A DNA stretch of 64,000 nucleotides from Salvator merianae (taxonomy: Eukaryota; Chordata; Lepidosauria; Squamata; Teiidae): contig QVOM02000073.1 of assembly GCA_003586115.2 (NCBI GenBank), positions 32,790,468 through 32,854,467 on the forward strand, given 5' to 3'. Position numbers and translations under genes: made by a program. Under the pieces are notes generated by a model. That model had not been told where the DNA came from, made no database searches, and saw nothing but the letters and a program-made list of their open reading frames with translations. Of the stretch, positions 1 to 14,700 are shown piece after piece. The first letter of the stretch is position 1; each line of letters begins with the position of its first letter.

Positions 1-2390
1 AGGGCTGTGAGGAATTGGATAATTCTTCAGTCATTTCCACCCCCATTCACTTCTGGAACTACATCAAAACTAAATATTTAGTACATACGAATTGGTTCAT
101 AAGTTGCAGGGGAGAAAAGGTGGTGCCCTTGGAATTGGGAGCAGGGACAGACTCTGTGAGTATAGGAATACCCTATCCTGAATTGCTTTAATGGCATGTC
201 AGAAGTCTCTAAAATGATGCTTTAATATTCTCTACCATAACAGATACTGAAAAATGAAGCCCTATTTTTCTCTATTGGATAGGGAGAATGGGAAATTATT
301 TTTCATTTCCCTGTTTCCCTGCTTGCCCTCCCACATTCCAACCTGCCTGAGCACACATGGGATCAGAAGCTACACCTGACTATTGCTGTGTTCACACATA
401 GTAAAAGAAATGTCTCACACCTTAGAAGCAGTAGCATGTGGCCCTTGTGTTCTCATCATGAGGGCAAACTAGCATATGAACAATTCCACCTCCAAAGTGT
501 CTGGAAGCCATTATCAAGCCATCTCGGGGATGTTTGTTTTCTTCATGTGAATGCAGCCAGTAACTAATTTACTGTAGCTTTGGTATTTAACAGTTATAAC
601 CTAAGAAGACCTTGCTTGGAACTTTGACATTTGTCCATATGCATCACTGCTTATTTCAGTAAGTATTGGTTATCAAAATTTCTCCTTCATAATACCTGTT
701 TATCATGTATGATAATATATTCCTGTTTCCTCACATCGTTTGAAGCAAAATTGTTTATCTTGTTGTGCATAATGATTATGAGGGTGCCTCATAAATTTCT
801 TGAAGAACAAGAATGAGAGGTTTGCCTTTAATTTTTTTTTTTTCTCTCTTAAGGCACACTGAGCATTAGAACAGTAGCATACAAGCTATGTCTTGCCTAT
901 CCTGAAAAAGACTGTTGCACAAACTTGGAGCTCAGACTAAATTTTCCAGGCTGTTTTTTAGACTTTCTATGGCTATATTAGGGCCTTAATTTTAAGTTAA
1001 ATTCTATAGAGATACTGTCGTTTTAGAATATTAAGCTTTTAATCATATACACTGGGGAATTTACTTTTCAACATTTTTAGAAATGTATTGTAGATAACTA
1101 GAGAAATTCTTTAACTATAGCTATGTTAAAATTGATTGCTAAACATTCTCTTCTAAAAACTTTCCCAGAAGAATTAATAGTCTAGCAAGACATTCAGTTC
1201 CACAGCTGCCCTATTATTGGGCTACTGCTTGTTACTACATCTCTTCAAGTAGTCCCTGGCTGAATCAGCTCTTAAAGTGTACAGTATATGCTGGTCAAAA
1301 TGTTGTAAGAAGATGATTTGGGGGTTTTAACTTTTTCAAATGGGATTGGATACATACTGTCTAAGAACTTCATAAGCCAGACCCTGAGGTTCATTAAAGC
1401 TGAGTGAGCCATGATATAAAAAACCTTGCTTCATTGTTAGTGTGACTTAGTATGTTTGGAAAAGAAAAGAAGAACCAGATCTGTTTTGGCATTGGTTACA
1501 CAGAACCACGGTTCCTTGACAGCATTGTAGACTTTGGCAGCCATGGAAATAGTGAACAGCTGTTTCAAGTAGATTGGAAAGGATTTGCATTTCAATTACC
1601 TTGCCATGTGATTTTTCTTATTCTGGTAGGCAACAGGAAGACTGCTAGAAAAATGTTGAATATTTTCTGATCAGAAGGAAGCAGGCAAGTTGAGTCTTAA
1701 GAGTTCTAAAAGTTTACAGTTATTTCAACAAATGATCTAAAACATTTGAAGGTAAGTTACTTATTTTTTTTATAACAACAAATGCAATAAAATCATTGAG
1801 TTTGTCTTAAGCTTTCAGAATACATTTCAATGAATTCTGTTAATGTATAGTGGGTGTTTCTAGACATTTTTAAAAAGTTACAGTACATTTTTCAGTTTAG
1901 TGTAAATTGTACTGTATCAAACTTTTTTAAAGGAACCCCTGTAACAGCCTTAATTTTGTAGTGATCATAGATTTCTTCTTTATGGTTACTATAGGAATTT
2001 GAAAGCAAAGAAACTACAATATTTATTTTCTATTTTCTGTTTATTTTCTGCTTTGTAATGGAATTATCTTGTAGCTTTTACGCAGACTAAAACTACCTTG
2101 CATAATCCAGTTGAAGAGGATAAAAGAGCTTACAGTCACTGTCACTGAGTAAGTAAATAATATTAATTGTCTGTATTATTTAAGATACTGATATTCAGTG
2201 TTAGAATTTGCATGGCTGAAATTATAGGCTGATAAACTGTATGTAATCCATACATCTATGAATTATGCCTATACTGCTGATAATTAGCAATTGATTGATC
2301 TCAGTGCTAACGGACAAGGGGAGATATAGTGTTAGGGGGCATAGAAGAAGGGCTCAGAGAAGAACTGTTAGATATATTGAGGCTATCATT
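1..2390. other. Upstream non-coding DNA, no feature recognised
   Basis: AT-rich DNA with many stops in all frames. Small open frames near 631-816 and 1452-1670 show no recognisable domain. The SPDL1 non-coding first exon may lie here or further upstream, but no CpG-rich promoter was seen. Confidence 0.5.
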
Positions 2391-2394
2391 CCTT

Positions 2395-4050
2395 CTGCTC
2401 TGCCTCCTAACTTTCAGAATACGGGATGCCTGTCAACCTTCCTACTAGCTTAGTTGCCTGTTATTAAATGCCAGATCAGTGCAAAATAAGTCAGATCTCA
2501 TCCATGGCTTGATCTTGGTTGAAAGAACTGACCTGGTTTGTATTACTAAGACCTGGGTTGGTGAACTGGTAGGCCTGGTGCTTACCCAGATTTGTCCCCC
2601 AGGATCTCTTGTACAGTAGCAGCCCAGGCTTGTGGGGCAGGTTGGGAGAGTTGCCATAGTCCATAAAGAATCTCTCTTTCACCAGATGCCCTTTTTGTTT
2701 GGTGGCTGGGGTTGAGGGATTGTTCCTGCTGTTGGGCTAGAGAGACAGAACAGGGAAGCTGTTGGGCAGTGGGTTGAATGGTACACCAACAGCTTCCCTG
2801 TCTGAGCTGGTGGAGGTTGTCTCGCACGTGGTATTGGAGGCTTTCTGCACAGTGGTGCTGAAGTACTTCAATTTCCATGCTGAAGATGCTTCTTATAGAC
2901 TGGCCTCCATGACAACCATGGGACTGTCTCAATATCTTATGAGCCCAACACATGCTGCAGGATATACTCTTGACCTGGTCTTTGCTACAGAGCATGAGGG
3001 TGAGGATCCATTGGTAGGTGGGCTCATTTTCTGGTGAAATTTGGGCTTATGGATTTTGTTCCTCACTGTTTTGTTTGAAGGACCTATTGAGGTGGTCTGC
3101 TCATGAAGACTTATGGAATCTAATGGATTCCTGATGGCTCTGAGGGCATTACAGCTGACATGGCTGGTGCTCCTCTCAAGGCTCTGGTCTCACTTTGCAA
3201 TGATGAGGTGAGTTGAGCTATTGACAGTTGCTCCCAAGTGCCCTTGATGACCTCACAGACCTTGTGAGGTACCCTGCTTTAGCGGGGAGCTATGTGAGAT
3301 GAAGCAAGAGGACTGAGAAAATCCTAGTGTGAATCTGACCAAACACTAATGAGAGCATATTATCATGCCTACCATATGGTGGTGGAGTGGCGAAGAAGAC
3401 TTACTTCTCCACCTCCATTGTGTCCTCAAATGGTCATCCAGCAGAACTGTTCCAGGCGGTTAAAGGGCAGTTGTCATCGAGCCGTAAGTCCATGCTACCT
3501 TCAGAAGCTTGCTGTGATAATTTAGAAAGTACTTTCAGGACAAAGTTGCTCAGATTCTCATGGAATTGGACTCCACAGTTGGAAGTGGTTTAGTGGAGGT
3601 ATCCGTAGCACTGTCTGGTCATATTATATTGGATCAGTTTCAATTGTTGCAGTCTGAGGAAGTGGACAGGCTGCTTTCAGGGTTTGGCTTACTACCTGTC
3701 TCATTGACCCTTGCCCTTCATGGCTAATAAATGCTAGCCAAGGGGATATGGATGGGTGGGTCCAGGGAGTGATAAAAACCTCTTCGTGGGAGGGAGAGGT
3801 GCCAGAGGCTTTAAAGGAAGCTGTGGTACCCTCCCTCCTTGGATCCAGAATTACTGAATAACTACCACCAAGTGGCAAATATTCCCGTTTGGTGCAAGGT
3901 GGTGGAGAAGATGGTGGCTACCCAAATGCAGGTATGCTTGGATTAAATGCATTATCTAGACCCATTCCAATCTTGCTTCAGGCAGGAAATTAGCCCTGAA
4001 ATTGCCTTGGGATCCCGGATGGATGAGTCAGAGTTCCTGATTAAACCTGC
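2395..4050 (+). mobile_element. L2-like LINE fragment, endonuclease into reverse transcriptase, decayed
   Basis: Conceptual frames, broken by stops and shifts, give endonuclease-type LLNARS-like and VERTDLVCITKTW near 2460-2560, then MGLSQYLMSPTHAAGYTLDL at about 2920-2980, which matches the L2/CR1 endonuclease motif (PTH..GHTLDLVF). The segment at 3835-3990 reads LLNNYHQVANIP, KVVEKMVA and LDPFQSCFR, the start of an L2-type reverse transcriptase. 5' and 3' truncated; clearly dead. Confidence 0.8.
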
Positions 4051-4169
4051 TTGGTTTATTTGTTTGTTTGCATTTTTATCCCACCTTATACCTGAAGGTC
4101 TCAGGGCAGGTCATAACATCAAAAACCAATATAAAATGAACTTACTAAAACAATAACAGTATCTGAAAA

Positions 4170-4485
4170 TGGGGAGGAAAAGAAGAAGAAGAAGTTTTTT
4201 ATACCCCACTTTTCTCGGCCGAAGCTGACTCAAAGCGACTTAACAAGGTTATTTTTCGCCCGAAGGCTTACATCTGTCTATCGTCCGCATCACACAATGT
4301 GATGTTCCCTATTTATCTACTTGCAATTACTTGCTTTCGAACAGCTAGGTTGGCTGGAGCTAGAGGCCAGTAGAGGGCGCTCATCCCTTCTACACGGCAG
4401 ACAGGGGCCTTGAACTCCGATCCTCCTATTGAAAGATCAGTGCCTTAGCCTTCTGTGCCACCGTGCTGGCTGCTGTCATGGCAAG
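4170..4485 (-). mobile_element. tRNA-derived SINE, antisense
   Basis: Read on the minus strand it begins with a tRNA-like head, GTGGCACAGAAGGCTAAG (box A-like) and GGAGTTCAAGGCC (box B-like), and ends with TATAAAAAACTTCTTCTTCTT, a CTT-type tail near 4170. The middle has GTCGCTTTGAGTCAGC, shared by squamate SINE/LINE tails. Boundaries approximate. Confidence 0.6.
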
Positions 4486-5225
4486 GATCAGGCACACGTA
4501 CCGGCTTTTGCACCTGCGAATGCCAGTAGCCAGCTTCAGGTGAGATTTTAGGCCCCCACCTCTCCTGATTCAGATGGCACAGAGAGATAGAGCTGGGTGT
4601 CATTTGTATATTCATGACACCTCTCTCCAAATTCCTGATGACCTCTCCCAATGGCGTCATATAGATATTAAAGACCATGGGAGATAAGATCAACTCCTCA
4701 GGAATCCCACAGATGAGTTCCCAGGATGTTAAGCAAGAATCTCCTACTATCACTCTCTGGGATCAGCCTTGGTGATAGGAGTGGAACCAATGCAACACAC
4801 TGCCTCCAACTCCCAAACTCTGTCGTCTTTCCAGAAGGATACCTTGGTCAATGGTATCAAAACCTGCCCAGAGATCCAGAAGAACCAACAGGGTTATGCT
4901 GCCTCTGTCTCTCTCCTGGAGAAGGTCATTAACTAGGGTGACCTTCCATGCCATAAGCAGGCCTGAAGCCAGATTGAAATGCGTCCTGATAATCAGCTTC
5001 TTCCAAACAGCCACAGCTCTCTCCAATACCTTGCCCAAAAGAGAGAGACCAGAGCCTTGGCAGGAGCATCATCCATGCCAACCAGAAAATCCCCCAGAGC
5101 ATTCAGGAATTGCTCAGATTCCATAAGTCTCCAGGAGCAGACCATCTCAATAGGTCCCCCATCCCTGCAGAGGGGAGCTGTCACTTCAAGTCCAAATCTC
5201 ATCATTAATATAGTCAACTGCTACC
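4486..5225 (-). mobile_element. L2-like LINE reverse transcriptase fragment, antisense
   Basis: Minus-strand frames give VNDLLQERDRGSITLLVLLD followed by WAGFDTIDQGILL (the AFDTIDH motif of L2-type reverse transcriptase), then LILSPMVFNIYMTPLGEVIR (the GVPQGSVLSPMLFNIYM region) and a decayed YADDTQL-like stretch. Stops and frame changes show it is inactive. Confidence 0.82.
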
Positions 5226-5228
5226 ATG

Positions 5229-5560
5229 TTTGATCTTTAGTTTACAAAGTTAATTTGTTTAAAATTTTGAATTTTCTATGGTGGGTGTTATACAAATAAA
5301 GTCTCCAGAACTCAGCTGTGAGTACTGAGCATATAGTTTTCTTCCATCAGGGGACAACTATGTGTCTATGTTAAAAATCGCTTACAGTGAACAGGGAAAT
5401 AATGTAATAGCCATGCTGAAGATTCAGTAAAATAGCTTTTTGTTATAGTATGCTTCTCTGATAAAACTGCATCATAGTCCTTATAACTAAAAGCTTAATT
5501 TGTTAAGAATCAACCTGTTTGTAATTATATCCTTCCTCAAATGCAGCTTAAGTATTACAG
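5229..5560. other. Non-coding sequence before SPDL1 exon 1
   Basis: AT-rich; no repeat or regulatory site recognised apart from the splice acceptor region of the first coding exon. Confidence 0.5.
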
Positions 5561-5563
5561 AAG

Positions 5564-5728
5564 ATGGAAACAGATCAAGAAATCATTCTTCGCCTTCAAT
5601 GTCAACTCAAAGAAGCTGAGGAAGAGAGAAGGAAAGCAGCACAATATGGTTTAAATCTGGTAGAGAGTCAGAACCTGCTGCAGAACGAGTTGGATGAACT
5701 GCAAAATGAAATAGTCACTATAACAGAG
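5564..5728 (+). CDS. SPDL1: SPDL1 coding exon 1 (residues 1-55)
   Basis: The exon begins at 5561 after a TTACAG acceptor; the ATG is at 5564-5566, so only 3 nt of 5' UTR are on this exon. It carries the CC1-box AAQYG (codons 25-29) that contacts dynein light intermediate chain in the human protein. It ends in phase 0 before GTGAAC. Confidence 0.95.
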
Positions 5729-8700
5729 GTGAACTTTTAAACAGTTAACCAACAGAAATGTTTTCTTAGATTACTTCCGCTTGACTTTCTAACAGAAGCA
5801 TATCTGGTACCTTCAATGCAGGGCTCAATTAATTATACCAGAGTTTGGTACCTGTCCATAAAGCTCAAATCTACCAGGACACTGTTGTAACACTGCTGTG
5901 CTGTTTTACTCTTTGGAGTAAACCCATTGAAATTAGGAAGGCATACTTCTGAGTAAGCTTGTGTAAAATGATTATGCCTTTTTGGGAAGAGAAATGTAGA
6001 ATCTAAGTGTGCACTTAACTATTAATAATTAGTTTATTTTTATGTGCAAGGTAAAGCATACTTGCTAAGGACCTAAAGTCACCTGAAAATGTTTCTAAAT
6101 GCATTGTCTCTTGTAGGTCATGTTTGAGAAGGAACAGTCCAGCTCAGTATGTTCTATAACACAATTTAGGTTTTTGATGGTTCCTTCTGTTGGCTATTGC
6201 CACTGTAAGCAACACAACCCAGCTTTTGATGTTATATTTTATGTCTTGAATCTTTGTTTACTCTCACCCTGGCTATGCTTGAAGTTATTTATGTTGCTGT
6301 TGAAGATGTGCTAAGATGCAGAATCTTTATATAGCAAACACAACATCCTTTTCTCCTTTCTGGTTCAAATTAAAAATGGCTATAAGCTAAGTAAATCCTT
6401 ATTTTGCTGTTGCTGTCACGTATCCTGGATATTTTGCACAATTAGTCCCAGCAATCGTAACTCACCAGACAAAAATGGATGTTTTGCTGATAAGTTGTTT
6501 TGTTGGAGGCTATATAAGAAATATTTCTGTATTTAGAGTCTTCAAATAAATTAGATATTTTTTTTCTAAAACTCTTTCTGTAGCAAGATAGTAGAGATTT
6601 TGTACAAGTTATGGCCAGGATTTCTTAAATGGTGCTGCCACTTTACAGGAAGTATACTTTGGAATCAGTGAATGTTTCTTCTGCCAACAGTCTATGTTTT
6701 AGAAGTGTTTATGCCTAGATAATACAACTGTGTAGAATTAATCTTATCACCCTTTATAGACAATTCCCAATTGTTTAAGTGTAAAATCTGCCCTCACCTA
6801 TACAGATCATAGGGGACTTAAAAAGTAATATAGCTCAGATCTGCTTTCCTGGAAAAAGAACTTTTGTCTTTAGAAGGCCTACAATTTTGATACTCGCTAA
6901 AAATATCTCCTATATTACATTTTTACAATATTTGTTTTTAGAAATTTGAACAAGAAAAATATAACCTCCAGCGAGAATTAGAACTGAAAAATAGAATACT
7001 GGGAAGTCTAAATGTTGAATGTGAGACTCTTAAGCAGCAGCAAAACATACAACTTGATACTCTACGTGAACAACTAGAAAGACAGCATGGACAGGAAATA
7101 AATGAATTTAAAAATAAGGTTTGTAATATGCAATAAACAATTTCATAAACCAATGTTTATTCAGTTCCTCCCTTTCTTTTGCTTATTGATCCTCTAGAAG
7201 AATAAGATTTTTTCCTTGTCCTGCTTATGCAATGAGGGGAGGAGTTAGGTGGCAGTTTGAAGTTCAGCTTTGATGGAGCTAAACTAGGTCTTGGTTTGGA
7301 GCAGATCCAAAGTTTTGGGGTGCAATCAAAGGTGAAGCATAAATCATCACTTTGCCTCTACACAGAATGTTACTGACATTAGGTCAGCATTTGAGAATAA
7401 AATAAATGTAACCACGCTAGCAAAGTGTGGCTGACCAATTTACAAAATGATGTTAAATTTAGGGAGGAGGGAGAAAAAAAGAGATGTTATTGCATGAGTG
7501 AAGGTATAAAGTGATCAGATATATTTAAAAAAGCAGAATTTGGATCAAGAGGAATTTTAGGTAGAAAATGAAATTGGAATTCACCTTTGCTCAGCTGTGG
7601 CCATAAGTGTGTGTTGCAAGAGTGGGCAGCAGCAATACAGTCCCAAGCAGGATGATTCCACTTGATGCTTGTCTGCCTGTTACCCTCCTCTCTGTTTTTG
7701 TTTTGGAGACAGCACAGACTCATTCTAGTCCCATGTCTCACTGGATTCTTTCTCCTCTTCCTCTGTTTGTCAGTCCAAGCAGTATTTCCATAGCTGTCTG
7801 TGACTCCTTGCTATTGGTTCTCTCTTCAGCTGTCCAGCTCAAGTAATGTAGGGCTCCTTGTGGGACCAGAGTGATCTGCTGCCACTGGGACTCCATTCCT
7901 TCTGTCCTCTGGCTAGGACTTGGGTATATCTCCAGTCAGATCTGGGTTTATTATGTGTATATGCACTGTGTCCCTAGCAGCAAAATCAGAAGGAATAAAA
8001 AGAGTCAGGAAAACTGGGGAGAACTAAAATAATAAAATGTGGGACAGCTACCACCATAACTGCTTGTAAATCTCTATTTTAGACATAATTTTCTTTTTCA
8101 AAAGGCCTTGTTTTTAATCAGAATGGTTTTTCTGAGGTAGATAAGTGTGGTAAAAATGATAGTATAAACGAAGTTTTGTTTCTGAGATCCCACCTGATAT
8201 AACCTCCTAATTGCATAGAAATTGTAGCTAAAGGAGTTTTGTTGGGAATGTTGAGGACTGATAGTTTTCATCAGCTTATATTGACTAGACAGATTTAAAG
8301 TTGTAGTGCTGTGCTCTGGGTGTGTAAATGTTTACTGTTTTATTTGCTTTTTATTTTTCCTGGAAATATGTTTCTAAGGTAGAGAAATTGAAATCTGAGT
8401 TAGATGAAGCACTACTTAGTGAGAAACAGTTGAAGCACAAAGTGGACCATTTGAAGGAGACCATTGTTTCTAAATCAGAAGAACTGCGTGTAATGTCGGA
8501 GCGGGTCCATGAAACAATGTCTTCAGAAGTCCTCAGTCTTCAGCTTGAATTGTTGACACTGGAACAGGGAAAGGTATGTCGTAAAGACAAGTGTGAATAT
8601 GTACGATAAATATGCCTGTATAATATTTTATCTGATTGTAGATATCAGTCTTCCCACTGCAGAATCTCAGCTCGTAGCTTTGAAAATGTTAATACTGTAA

Positions 8701-11700
8701 TCTGTTTTTCCGTTTGCAATCTGTGTCTTGCTAGAAAAATCATTTCCCGGTCTTTACTTTGTAACAGGCAGATCTTGAAGAGAGATTAAATGATCTTCAA
8801 TACAGCAAGGAGCAGCTAGAACTCGGAAACAGCAATCTGGCTAACCGGGTGGCTCGTCTTGAAGAGGAGAAAGAAGAAAGAGAAAAAGATCTGGTTTCAT
8901 ATTGTAATGCACTAGAGGTGATTTGTTATGTTTGTTAATAAGGACAGGCAAAAATCTGCACTAATACTCAAATACTAACAAAGGAGTCTTGGAAGGAGTT
9001 AAGTGAAATATGTGAATTAGTTGGCAAAGTATATTCCTTGGATGTACCCTCAGCTTATGGTTGATTCCTCAGAGTAATGCCGGAGTAATGTCTCAGCTAT
9101 GGATTGTGAACAGACTATTTCACTTATCCTCTTACCCAATCTGATATTCAGGTTCCAGTGATGGTAAAGAAAACTGTAGTAAAATCATGTGAAGAAATTC
9201 TTTAAGTACATCATCAGTCAGTCAGTGATGGATCAGTAATGGTGATGCAGTACATTGGTTTTGAAAATAAAGCTAGTGAAGACCAAATCTGTGAAGTGGG
9301 AATGTGCTGAACCAGTTCAGAATGAACAGGGGTGGTTAAAGGAGTCCACTACTGAACCAAAGCCCTTGAAATTAGTTTGTCTGAAGCCCAGTTTCCTTTT
9401 TATACCCCAGCATTTCTATGAACCAGCCTGCCATTCTTCCCCACTGAGCACACAGCTGCTCCCATTTCATTGCGGTCTTATCTTCTTCACTGCATCTGCC
9501 TTTCCGAGTGCTCCATAGCTGCTGGTTGTGTGGCTTTTATAACTAGTCAGTCGGTGTACTTCCAGGAATGGGAGGGTATGGGTCCTCCCAGAAAGCCATT
9601 CACATTTCCATTTATGAAAGGCTTCAAATTGATGCAAGTTTGAGGCCTTCCACAAAGTGGAGGTGTGTGTGGCCTTCTGGAAGGACTCATGGAAGGCCTA
9701 ATAGGACTTAGAAGTAAGTTGACTGTCTGGTGAAAATCCACACAGCTGGTGGCTGCAACTCATTGTGTGCTGCTTAGATGTGTAGGCATGGTCGAACAGG
9801 TAAGGCCATGAATGGAATGGGAGGAGCCCAGGGTACTGTTCAGGGAGGCTACATATTCGTTGGGGAAAGACAGGAAGCTGGGGTATGCTGGGGTATGTTG
9901 CATAAGAGACAGTTCTCAAACTGTTCAGTGAACTGGCGAGCTTGTTCTAGGTTGTACATCAAACAGTTTAACCTATGCACAGTTCAGGTTTACCCTGAAC
10001 CAAGTTAGGATTTTAAGTTTGTGCACTATCTGAAGCATAATGAATGTCTCTGAAGACTGAAGTTTTGTATTACAACATGCATTTAGGTGTCACAGCATGG
10101 CCTTTTCTTGACTTTCATTTAGAAAGCTCGTGAAGTAAACAGAGACCTTCAAGTTCAGCTTGACCATGCACTGCAACAAGCTCTGGATCCTTCCTGTAAA
10201 GGCAATTCTTTGTTTGCTGAGGTACTGACTCTCTCTTTTCATTGATAAATATGCTTTTTATTAAACCTAAGCAGAGATCATTGCTAGCCAGTTCTTCTTT
10301 TTCTTGATATTTTTACCCATTCAAAGACTGATCTGTTTACTTGAAGTGCTTGTCCATTTTGAAGTGAAAAATATATTTTGGACAAATATTTTGAGGCTTT
10401 ATTTAGCTCACAAGGCTAAAATATTAGAACTATATTATTGTAGTAGTAGTAGTAGTAGTTGGAATCAGAAAGAGTTAGCATAGAAAGATATAGAGTGGGA
10501 CTGCAGTGGCTGGCTTGTATCTTGTTTGATATGTGTGGTTACTGTTATTTTAGCTTTGGAGAATAAAGTTGGTATCTGCAGTTCATGAGTTCGTACATCT
10601 TAATGACACATTGTGGTAGAAGTGTAAAAGATTGTTTAGAGACTTGTTTAGAGAGGCAGAGGCAGAGATGGCTCAGTCTGAAACTTTGAATAAGTTTAAA
10701 TTTAGTTGATGAAAATCTTACTCAAGAATAGTTGTGTTGGATGGCTATGCCAGGATCAGAAGACAACAGGAAAGTTAAACTTCTCTTTAATCCATCCATC
10801 CATCCATCTATTTATTTACCATCTTTTCAAGTATTATTCAAGTTGGTTAACAAAGAAAAAAACAGTAAAAACTTTATAGTTATTACTCTTTTATTGTTAC
10901 TTTGTATTATCAATAAAACAATACAGTCAGTAGAAGATGAAGCAAAAGCAGCATCAGAGATGGTCTTTTGCTCTCATCCAATTTTATCTCACTGGAGAAC
11001 AAGGGAAAAAGATAAGTTCTAGATTAAAGTTTAATACAGAGTCAACATTATCTGTTCTTCTGGTGACATTAAGTGGTTGATTTTCACCAGAAAGTTATGA
11101 GACAGTAGAGCTGTATAATTTTTTTAATGAGGTATCAGCGGCAAGGAGGAGTGAATACGTATATGACAGTGTTGGATGTCAGCAAGCACCTTTAAGAGCA
11201 CTGGAAGCTCTTAAGGAATAGGCTGCAAAGAAATCAGTCCGAGCAATAGCTGAACTGAAAAATGAAAAGTTTACATCAATTATGAGCAGAATATACTGTG
11301 GCAGAGACCATGCAAAAAGTCTTGCATTTAGACAATAATGCTTATTGCATGAGAAGAGGAATTGTTTTCAAAATGTATGTGGAGAAAGTAAGAGGAATGG
11401 CATAAGTCAGTTAGAAATAGTAGAGGATTTAATACAGAAGGAGAACGATGTAGAAGTGTTGTCATTCCGCCAAAGTCGCAACTCTCATCAGATGCAGACA
11501 TTGGGAATGTCTCCAAAAGGGATCATTTACTGAATTATTAGTTAATAGACGCTTAGTGAGGTCCCAACTGGATCCAGGTGTATCATGCAAAATGATTTCT
11601 CAGGATGATTTGGGAACTCAGCATGGTTGTGAGTCACAGTGGGTGTCCTTTGATAAAGTATAACAAATCTGTCAGGAAGGCTGCAGGAAAGTGTATACTG

Positions 11701-14700
11701 ACAATAGAAGACTTAAAAACAATAAATCCAATAGACTTCCATTTGTTAAGGAGCAAGATTGCTGTGTTGGGAAACACATGTAATAGACTGTATGAGTACA
11801 GCATGAGAATTTTGTATGTACAATGAAAAGCCCACAGTAGAGGTAGACTATGAAAGATATATTGGAGCAGTATGGAGATGTTTTTAAAGGAGATGGCTAA
11901 GAAGGAGAATTGAAATTAGAGACTGACTCATTGGTGAATCCAGTCTGTTTGCCTTGCAGGATAGTTTAAGTGTAGCGGAGTGAATAGACTGCAAGAAAGG
12001 GATATAATTAAGGTAGAAGAATCCAAACATGTTTGGTAAGGAGCATGCTAGTTCTAAAAAAAAAATCTGATAAATTGGGGATTTGCATAGATACAGAACC
12101 ATTAAACTAAGTGTACAGGAGTTGCCATTATTCCATATCAGTCATAAGTAAATTTTGCTAGAATTGTCACGGGTTTGGTTACTTACTCTGCATGATGTTA
12201 ATAGATTCTGGCATATTGAACTAGATGAAAGATTCAAGTAAGTTGACTATATTTTCCGCACCATTTGGTTGGGATGGATGGCTTTATGTTGCAATGGGTG
12301 CGTATCATGTCTTGATGAAACAGTTCTATTGCATTATATCCTACTCTGACTCCAAAAGCTGATCCAAGGCAGTTTACAAAACACTACATAAAAAATTAGA
12401 TTATGATAAAAATCCCAAAAGCTAAATATAAAATATGAAAATTCAGTCTGACGTTAATAAAGCAACTTAACCTACCCTTACTAAAATGCCAGTGTGAAGA
12501 TACAGATTTCTAAGTGTGGTGGGTTTTCTGTTTTTGCTCATGCTTATTCCTGATAGTCAAAACAGTTGAGTGGGTTCAGAACAAGTGGCCCCAGTGACAG
12601 CAGTGTACAACCTGTCCAGTAGCCCAGGCAGTTTTTACACTTGTCTTTGGTATCCTGGGCCAGGACGGGATGCTGGGTCAGGTTTCTGCTGAAGCAGGAC
12701 AGGGCCATCTGCATTTTGGATGGTCTGTGCTGTGCCAGCTACTGATTCCAAGTGCTGGGCCAGTCCTCATAGCTGGCATCCATCCTCTGAAGGTCAGGAA
12801 CATTTTTGTTCCTGGCCTTCAGAGTTCCTGGGAGGGCTCATTTCAGTGATGTGCTAACTTCTGGTTTCACTTCCTATTGTGCTACCAAAATGCCTCCCTC
12901 CCTCCCCCCACCCCATGTATCATAGCACAGCCTGATGTTCTGGACTAGGGTTTCTTGTCTGCTGGTAGACCTCATCACTGAGGTCTCCCAGTAGAGCAGA
13001 ATAAGGCACCATTTTCAGCATCCTATTGAGCTTTATTGCTCCATCCATGTGGACGGAACATTCTAGGAGGGGGGTGGGGTGGGTTCCACTATCCTACACC
13101 AGTGTTCAGAAGGGAGGCCCCTGAACCCCTTGCTGAACCGTAATTCTGGCCTGTAAGGAAGGGGCTTCATAGTGTGATCTGCAGGAGCTACTTTCTGAAT
13201 AAAAATGTTCTTAAGCTTTTGCTGGAAATAAGCATATAGCACAGACCTGATGTGTTTAGACTGCACTTTATGAGTTTCTCTTTTTTCAAAACACCAGTAA
13301 GGAAGTCATGGGAATACATAGTATCTAGTAAAGCCTAAGGTGTTTTCCATGTGATAAAAATACATAAGAACAAAAGAGGAGCTTTGCTGAATTAGGCCAC
13401 AGCCCATCTAGTCCAGTATCATGTCTTGCACAGTGGCTCACCAATTGCTTCTGGGCATTCTCAAGCAGAATATAAAGGCCAAACCTTCACCTGCTCTCAA
13501 GTCCCTGCAAGTGGCCTTTAGAGGCATCCTATCTGTCTCTCCACCTTGAAGACAGTACCTAAGTATCCATTCTAGTAGCCATTGATAACCTGACCTCCAT
13601 GAATCTGTCCAGTCCATTCTTAAAACCATCCAGACTACTTGCTGTCACCACCTCATCCAGTTGTAAATTCCATAGACAGATGACCCTCTGGGTGAAAAGT
13701 AGTTCTGCCAAGTATCTTTGCATATCCTAGATAGGGTTGTCTCCTTCAGAAAGAACATGTATATAATCAGAGCAGGTTCTTGGAGTCACCTCTGTCACTG
13801 GAGGCTCAGACAATCTTGGTGGTCAGGGTCACCTTGATTCAGTTAGTCTCCCAGTTACGCATTTAACTTGGGTAGGGATAGCCTGGCCACTCTTGCCCAT
13901 GCCCTAGTAGTGTCACTTTTAGATTGCTATAATGCACTGAATGTGGGGTTGTCTTTGTTTCTACAACAGAAGATACAGCTGGCGTAAAATGTTGCAGCCA
14001 AATTTTTTGGGGGGTGCCTGATTCTGCACACATCAGTCCTGCTTGTAAGCAACTACCCTGGTTGCCAAATTCTAGGTTTAATAGTTGGCAAAAGGCTCTA
14101 AATAATACCTCCTCCATTATAAGCCTGGAAGAAGACTGAGATTATCTAGTGAGGTCTTGCTGTGGGTTCCACAAAATATGGAATACCATTTACAATGTCC
14201 CGTTGTCAGACCTTTTCTGCAGTAGCACCTAAACTTGTGGAATGCCCTCCTCTCTGATTCTCATGAGGCATCTACAATTATAACTTTCAGGAGCCAACTG
14301 AAAACATTTGTTTACCCAGGCATGCCCTGTGTAATTGGTTGTTTTCCCTTACCCCACTTAACTTTGAGTATGTTTTTAATCAATTGTATCATGTTATGTG
14401 TATTTACACTTGTTTTTAATGTCTGTCTGATATTTTTATGGGAAGTAATATTTATTTATCTTGGCTACTGTTTTCTTTTAGAAGACAGTCTACAAATTGT
14501 TTGATTTGCTGCTTCTGAAGTACCAGATCTGAAGCCATATATACATAAACTGTCTTTTCATAATATATTCCAGGTAGAGGATCGTAGAGCAGAAATGGAA
14601 CGTCAGCTCATTAGTATGAAAGTAAAATACCAATTGCTACAAAAACAGCATTTGTTCACCAGAGAACAGTTGCAAAGAACAAAGGTATGATTAATTTGTA

